From Bifidobacteriaceae bacterium (GTDB taxonomy: Bacteria; Actinomycetota; Actinomycetes; Actinomycetales; WQXJ01), in the NCBI GenBank assembly GCA_031272565.1, contig JAISTN010000237.1:1-7642 (forward strand): a DNA stretch of 7,642 bases, in the 5' to 3' direction. Position numbers and translations under genes: made by a program. The notes under the pieces are model-generated. The model worked only from the letters and a program-made list of their open reading frames with translations. It ran no database searches and was not told the origin of the DNA. Below are positions 4,789-7,642 of the stretch, in pieces (position 1 is the first letter of the stretch; each line of letters starts with the position of its first letter).

Positions 4789-5418
4789 TTATTCCCGGGC
4801 GTTGGAGGCGAACAATTCCACCCCGGCACTGGTCAAGGCGCCATCCACCCGCCGGTCGTGGCCGGCCCGCGGCAACGTGCCCGCCGGCAGGACCTCCGGC
4901 GGGAAGCAGACCGCCAGCACCAAGGCGTGGGGCGCTGCCCAGCGCAGAGCCCGGTCATACCAGCCCCCGCCTTGGCCCAGCCGGGTACCGGAGCGGTCCA
5001 CCGCCAAGGCGGGTGCCAGGATCAAGGAGCAGCGCTCCAGGGCCTGCGGCCCCAAGTGCGGCGCTGGTGGGACCGCCGGGCGGCCAGGCCGCCCGGCGGG
5101 CAGGGCGCAGGTCACCGCTGTCACCTCGCCCCAGCCGATCGCCACATCGCTGGCCGGCAGCGCCGGATCGAACACCGGCAGCAGCACCCGCAACTCGGCG
5201 GCCGCCAGGCGCTGCAACAAGCCGGTGGTGGGTGGCTCACCCGGCAGGGCGGCAAAGGCCGCCACCCACTCCCCTGGGCCGGGCAGTACGGCCGCCAAAC
5301 CGGGAGCGTCAGCCAAGCCGGCGCCATCGGGCACCGGGCCGTCCGCGGAGCCTGCCAGCCAGTCTTGCCGCCGGGCCCGCACCCGGGAGCGCCACGCCGC
5401 CTTGCCGTCTGCCACCAC
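4789..5418 (-). CDS. fau: 5-formyltetrahydrofolate cyclo-ligase, 209 aa
   Basis: Converts 5-formyltetrahydrofolate (folinate) to 5,10-methenyltetrahydrofolate with ATP, rescuing this folate into one-carbon metabolism; cytosolic. The N-terminal basic helix GKAAWRSRVRARRQ (5-18) fits the K-x-x-x-R start of the family. The nucleotide/folate signature is at 138-157 (LAVDRSGTRLGQGGGWYDRA, with the G-x-GGG-x-YDR core) and the C-terminal HDRRVDGALTSAGV (187-200) is the usual end motif. Length is close to the normal 180-200 aa. Two GTG codons in tandem (5418 and 5415) can start it; the first sits 7 bases after a TAGGGT box, suggesting a leaderless mRNA, although GGAGG lies immediately before. It is divergent from galU (96 bases between starts) and upstream of the fmdB-like gene, which has its own promoter, so heat control need not include this gene. 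Confidence 0.93.
   Translation of the reverse strand: MVADGKAAWRSRVRARRQDWLAGSADGPVPDGAGLADAPGLAAVLPGPGEWVAAFAALPGEPPTTGLLQRLAAAELRVLLPVFDPALPASDVAIGWGEVTAVTCALPAGRPGRPAVPPAPHLGPQALERCSLILAPALAVDRSGTRLGQGGGWYDRALRWAAPHALVLAVCFPPEVLPAGTLPRAGHDRRVDGALTSAGVELFASNARE
5073..5099. repeat. Perfect 13+1+13 GC palindrome inside the cyclo-ligase gene
   Basis: Arms 5073-5085 (CCGCCGGGCGGCC) and 5087-5099 are exact reverse complements around a single A at 5086. It encodes a Pro/Gly/Arg stretch of the protein. It may fold as a stable stem on either strand; with such a GC-rich background it may also be fortuitous. Confidence 0.45.
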
Positions 5419-5425
5419 GCCTCCA

Positions 5426-5431
5426 ACCCTA
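5426..5431 (-). promoter_or_regulatory. Probable -10 box for the cyclo-ligase gene
   Basis: Minus-strand TAGGGT ends 7 bases before the GTG at 5418, matching the leaderless spacing seen for other genes here. No convincing -35. Confidence 0.5.
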
Positions 5432-5500
5432 ACCGTGGTGGCCGAAAACGCCTTGCCCCCATCACTGCCACCGGCGTGCCAAGAGATTGCGTTACGCCGG

Positions 5501-5506
5501 TAGGCT
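5501..5506 (+). promoter_or_regulatory. Probable -10 box for galU
   Basis: TAGGCT ends 8 bases before the galU ATG, and no Shine-Dalgarno sequence lies between, so a leaderless or nearly leaderless transcript is expected. The -35 region is poorly matched. Confidence 0.55.
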
Positions 5507-5514
5507 CTTGCCTG

Positions 5515-6453
5515 ATGACTATCACGAAGGCCGTGATTCCGGCGGCGGGCCTCGGTACCAGGTTCCTGCCGGCCTCCAAGGCCATCCCCAAAGAACTACT
5601 GCCCGTGGTGGACACCCCAGCACTGGAATACGTGGTGCGGGAAGCCGCCGCCGCCGGCCTGACCAACGTCCTGTTGGTGGCCGGCAAGACCAAGGGCGCC
5701 ATCCTGGACCACTTTGACCGGGCCTGGGACCTGGAGGCGATCCTGCAGGCCAAGGGCGATACGGTCCGCCTGGAGGCTATCCGCGAATCGGCCAACCTGG
5801 CCAAGGTGCACGCGGTGCGCCAAGCCGCTCCCTTGGGTCTTGGCCACGCCGTCTTGTGCGCCCGGGAACACATCGACGGCGAGCCTTTTGCCGTCCTGCT
5901 GGGCGACGACCTGATCGACCAGCGCGACCCGCTGCTACCCACCATGATGGCTGTCCAAGACCGGTTGGGCGGTTCCGTGGTGGCGCTGATGGAGGTCCCC
6001 CGGGACCAGATTTCACTGTACGGTTCGGCCGCCGCCCAGCCCGTGCCAGACCAGGCCCTGGACGGGCTCGGCATCGGGCCGGAGACGGTCTTTGCCCTCA
6101 GCCGGCCGGTAGAAAAGCCGTCGCCGGAAGAGGCTCCGTCAAACCTGGCGATCATCGGCCGCTACGTGCTTCACCCGGCGGTGTTCGGCATCCTGGAGCA
6201 GACCCCACCGGGCCGGGGCGGCGAAATCCAGTTGACCGACGCTCTGGCCACCCTGGCGGGCCGGCCGCCCACCCAAGGCGGCGGCCTGTACGGCGTGGTC
6301 TTCCGCGGCCGGCGCTATGACACGGGCGACCGGTTGAGCTACCTGCAGGCCGTGGTCCAGTTGGCCGTCGACCACCCGGAGCTGGGCCCGGCTTTCGCCA
6401 ACTGGCTGCAGGGGTTTGCGGCCACCCTGCCGGCCTCACGGCAAGGCGGCTGA
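5515..6453 (+). CDS. galU: UTP-glucose-1-phosphate uridylyltransferase, 312 aa
   Basis: Makes UDP-glucose from UTP and glucose 1-phosphate, supplying cell-wall and capsule glycans, trehalose and galactose use; cytosolic, magnesium dependent. The N-terminal nucleotide-binding signature runs from AVIPAAGLGTRFLPASKAIP (6-25) into KELLPV, with R16 and K26 as the expected catalytic and phosphate contacts. LLGDD at 128-132 carries the metal-binding aspartate, VEKPSPEEAPSNLAIIGRY (199-217) the sugar-binding region, GEIQLTDA (236-243) and RGRRYDTGD (264-272) the C-terminal signatures. Length is normal for bacterial GalU. The open frame extends 250 codons upstream, but that part is antisense to the cyclo-ligase gene; the ATG at 5515 gives the family start and has a -10 box 8 bases before. 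The GNAT gene follows 3 bases after its stop, in one operon; the glp (moeA-like) gene usual between them is absent. Confidence 0.97.
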   Translation: MTITKAVIPAAGLGTRFLPASKAIPKELLPVVDTPALEYVVREAAAAGLTNVLLVAGKTKGAILDHFDRAWDLEAILQAKGDTVRLEAIRESANLAKVHAVRQAAPLGLGHAVLCAREHIDGEPFAVLLGDDLIDQRDPLLPTMMAVQDRLGGSVVALMEVPRDQISLYGSAAAQPVPDQALDGLGIGPETVFALSRPVEKPSPEEAPSNLAIIGRYVLHPAVFGILEQTPPGRGGEIQLTDALATLAGRPPTQGGGLYGVVFRGRRYDTGDRLSYLQAVVQLAVDHPELGPAFANWLQGFAATLPASRQGG

Positions 6454-6456
6454 CCG

Positions 6457-7158
6457 GTGGGTATCCGCGCCATGCGCCAGGACCGCTTTGCCGACCCGGC
6501 CTTCTGGCCGGCCGTGTTGCGGGCAGGACCGGTCAAGCTGCGACCCATTGCCCGGCGCGACCAGAAGGCTTGGCTGAACCTGCGGGACCGCAATGAGGAC
6601 TGGCTGCAGCCGTGGGACGCCACCTCGCCCACCAGTGAGGAACCGCCGCATTTTGGTGCCTACGTGGGGGCCTGCTTGAAGGCCGCCCGGTTGGGCCTGA
6701 TGCTGCCGTGGGTGATCGAATTTGACGGCGTGCTGGTGGGCCAGCTATCGCTCAACAACATCACCCGGGGCGCCTCCCAGCAAGCTTCGGTGGGCTATTG
6801 GGTGGCCCAGGAGATGGCGGGCCGAGGCATCGCGCCCACGGCGGTGGCCCTAGCCTTTGATCACGCCATCCGGGTGGGTGGCTTGCACCGGATTGAGGTC
6901 GCCATCCGGCCGGAAAACGCGCGGTCGTTGCGGGTGGTGGACAAACTTGGCTTCCGGTCAGAGGGTCTGCGGCCTCGCTGCCTGCACGTCGGTGGCCAGT
7001 GGCGCGATCACCTCATCTTTGCCCTGACCGCCGATGACGTTCCGGAGGGCTTGCTGGCCCGGTGGCAGGCGCGGCAGGAGGCGGCCGCGGCGGCTGCCGG
7101 GACCGTGAAGCTGGGTAGGACCAAGGTCCCGCCGGCCAGCCAAATCACAACGATGTAA
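6457..7158 (+). CDS. GNAT acetyltransferase, RimJ/RimL type, 233 aa
   Basis: Member of the GNAT family close to ribosomal-protein N-terminal alanine acetyltransferases; it would transfer acetyl from acetyl-CoA to a protein N-terminus or amine. The substrate is not proven. Features in order: an N-terminal strand VKLRPIARRDQKAWLNLRDR (26-45), WLQPWDATSP (49-58), the central strand VGQLSLNNI (94-102), SVGYWVAQEM (111-120), the acetyl-CoA pyrophosphate loop AGRGIAPTAV (121-130), then HRIEVAIRPENARSLRVVDK (144-163) and LGFRSEGLRPR (164-174), all in the RimJ pattern. The C-terminal 30 residues are Ala-rich and variable. The gene begins with GTG 3 bases after galU (translational coupling); an ATG at 6472 with GGTGGG upstream would remove 5 residues and is equally possible. 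The M. tuberculosis counterpart by position is Rv0995 (annotated rimJ). Confidence 0.92.
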   Translation: MGIRAMRQDRFADPAFWPAVLRAGPVKLRPIARRDQKAWLNLRDRNEDWLQPWDATSPTSEEPPHFGAYVGACLKAARLGLMLPWVIEFDGVLVGQLSLNNITRGASQQASVGYWVAQEMAGRGIAPTAVALAFDHAIRVGGLHRIEVAIRPENARSLRVVDKLGFRSEGLRPRCLHVGGQWRDHLIFALTADDVPEGLLARWQARQEAAAAAAGTVKLGRTKVPPASQITTM

Positions 7159-7212
7159 TCTGACCCCTCCGACACTCCGCCCAGGGTCCGCCCCCCGCGG
7201 CCCAACCCGCCT

Positions 7213-7218
7213 TAGGTT
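7213..7218 (+). promoter_or_regulatory. Probable -10 box for the glpR/sepX-like gene
   Basis: TAGGTT ends 7 bases before the ATG at 7226. The same spacing and the same TAGGNT pattern are seen at 2578, 5431 and (8 bases) 5501. It supports the chosen start and a promoter separate from the galU operon. Confidence 0.55.
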
Positions 7219-7225
7219 TAGGGAA

Positions 7226-7642
7226 ATGGAGAGTTCGGTTCCCGCGGCGCTGGTGGTCTTGGCCGCCGTCGCTGTGAGCCTGGGGTACCTGCTCCCTCAT
7301 CTGGTGCACCGCCTCCAGGACGCCGCGGAGGCCCCACATGAGGACAGGTTTTCCCGGACCGCGCGGGTGATCGAACCCACCACCGCCCCGGCACCTGCCT
7401 CGGCGGAGCCCTCCACCAGGGCTCTGCTGGGCGCACCACACAGCGTTAGGACCGAGTTCATGAACAGGCCCACCATCCGGCCCACCGGGCGGCCCATTGC
7501 GGCGCCGGTGGCGCCGAAGCCAGCCAGTCCCCGGCCGGCCGCGGCCAAAGCCACCCCGCCCAGCCAGGCCGGGCCGGTGGCGGTCGCCGCTGCCTCGGGT
7601 GCCCCAGCGGCCAGTCCGCAAGTCAGGGCCGCCCAGTTGCGC
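7226..7642 (+). CDS. GlpR/SepX-like divisome membrane protein, C-terminus cut by window edge
   Basis: The frame is open to the right edge (139 codons, no stop), so the gene is partial. It starts MESSVPAALVVLAAVAVSLG with a single membrane helix at about 5-23, followed by YLLPHLVHRLQDAAEA and DRFSRTARVI (41-50). The order of one N-terminal helix, a Y/W-L-x-P-x-x-x-R exit, an acidic linker and R-F-S-x-x-x-R-V is the pattern of actinobacterial GlpR (corynebacteria) and SepX (Streptomyces), membrane proteins of the cell-division machinery. After residue 50 the sequence is Pro/Ala/Arg-rich and probably disordered. Position after the GNAT gene is exactly that of glpR. In corynebacteria GlpR is the membrane receptor of the gephyrin-like protein Glp, which is not encoded here between galU and the GNAT gene. 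The identification rests on N-terminal pattern and gene order; the rest of the protein is unseen. Confidence 0.72.
   Translation, partial: MESSVPAALVVLAAVAVSLGYLLPHLVHRLQDAAEAPHEDRFSRTARVIEPTTAPAPASAEPSTRALLGAPHSVRTEFMNRPTIRPTGRPIAAPVAPKPASPRPAAAKATPPSQAGPVAVAAASGAPAASPQVRAAQLR

Noticed and set aside
4765..5514. A 250-codon N-terminal extension of galU in the same frame
   Set aside because: It is antisense to the 5-formyltetrahydrofolate cyclo-ligase gene, which has clear family motifs. GalU homologues begin at the ATG at 5515, where a -10 box lies 8 bases upstream.
5121..6155. A 344-codon open frame on the minus strand across the cyclo-ligase start and galU
   Set aside because: Ser/Arg/Pro-rich translation without any family motif; both genes it overlaps are well identified. 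Long antisense frames are normal in GC-rich coding DNA.
6454..6471. Remnant of a glp/moeA-like gene between galU and the GNAT gene
   Set aside because: Only three bases separate the two genes, so there is no room for even a fragment.
1..7642. tRNA, rRNA, CRISPR array, insertion sequence or riboswitch
   Set aside because: No cloverleaf, regularly spaced repeat, transposase motif or recognisable aptamer was seen on either strand. All gaps between genes are below 190 bases.

Overview
The window is GC-rich bacterial chromosome (roughly two-thirds G+C by eye) from an actinobacterium. The evidence is an AccD-type acyl-CoA carboxylase beta gene overlapping a tiny epsilon-subunit gene, and the gene block fau / fmdB-like zinc ribbon / SAF protein (minus strand) facing galU / GNAT (rimJ-like) / glpR-sepX-like (plus strand). 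This block corresponds to the Mycobacterium tuberculosis Rv0991c-Rv0996 neighbourhood. The genus cannot be named from the sequence.

Left part (1-2590): a seven-helix Bax inhibitor-1 family membrane protein, cut by the left edge, converges on an accD-accE operon read from the minus strand. A strong hairpin inside the 3' end of accE may terminate the membrane-protein transcript. The control region 2403-2590 holds a -10 box, an inverted repeat and a strong ribosome binding site for accD, plus a -10 box for the next gene on the other strand.

Middle (2591-3534): a small plus-strand protein of unknown function with a conserved-looking C-terminal tail converges on a two-gene minus-strand cassette. 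The cassette looks like a toxin-antitoxin pair: a BrnT-like small protein first, then an HTH protein, with a four-base ATGA overlap and its own leaderless promoter.

Right part (3535-7642): on the minus strand are 5-formyltetrahydrofolate cyclo-ligase, an FmdB/Ruc-like zinc-ribbon protein under a near-perfect CIRCE (HrcA) heat-shock operator, and a membrane-anchored SAF (CpaB/RcpC-like) protein. Divergently, galU and a ribosomal-protein-type GNAT acetyltransferase form an operon. They are followed by the start of a GlpR/SepX-type divisome membrane protein that runs off the right edge.

Four points stand out. (1) The gephyrin-like glp (moeA-like) gene that usually lies between galU and the GNAT gene is absent, while its presumed membrane partner glpR is kept. 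(2) A clear CIRCE element controls the Ruc-like zinc-ribbon gene. (3) TAGGNT or TANNNT boxes lie 7-8 bases upstream of the chosen start of six genes, which points to widespread leaderless transcription. (4) The toxin-antitoxin-like cassette pairs a BrnT-like protein with an unusual HTH partner. No rRNA, tRNA, CRISPR array, transposase or insertion sequence was recognised.
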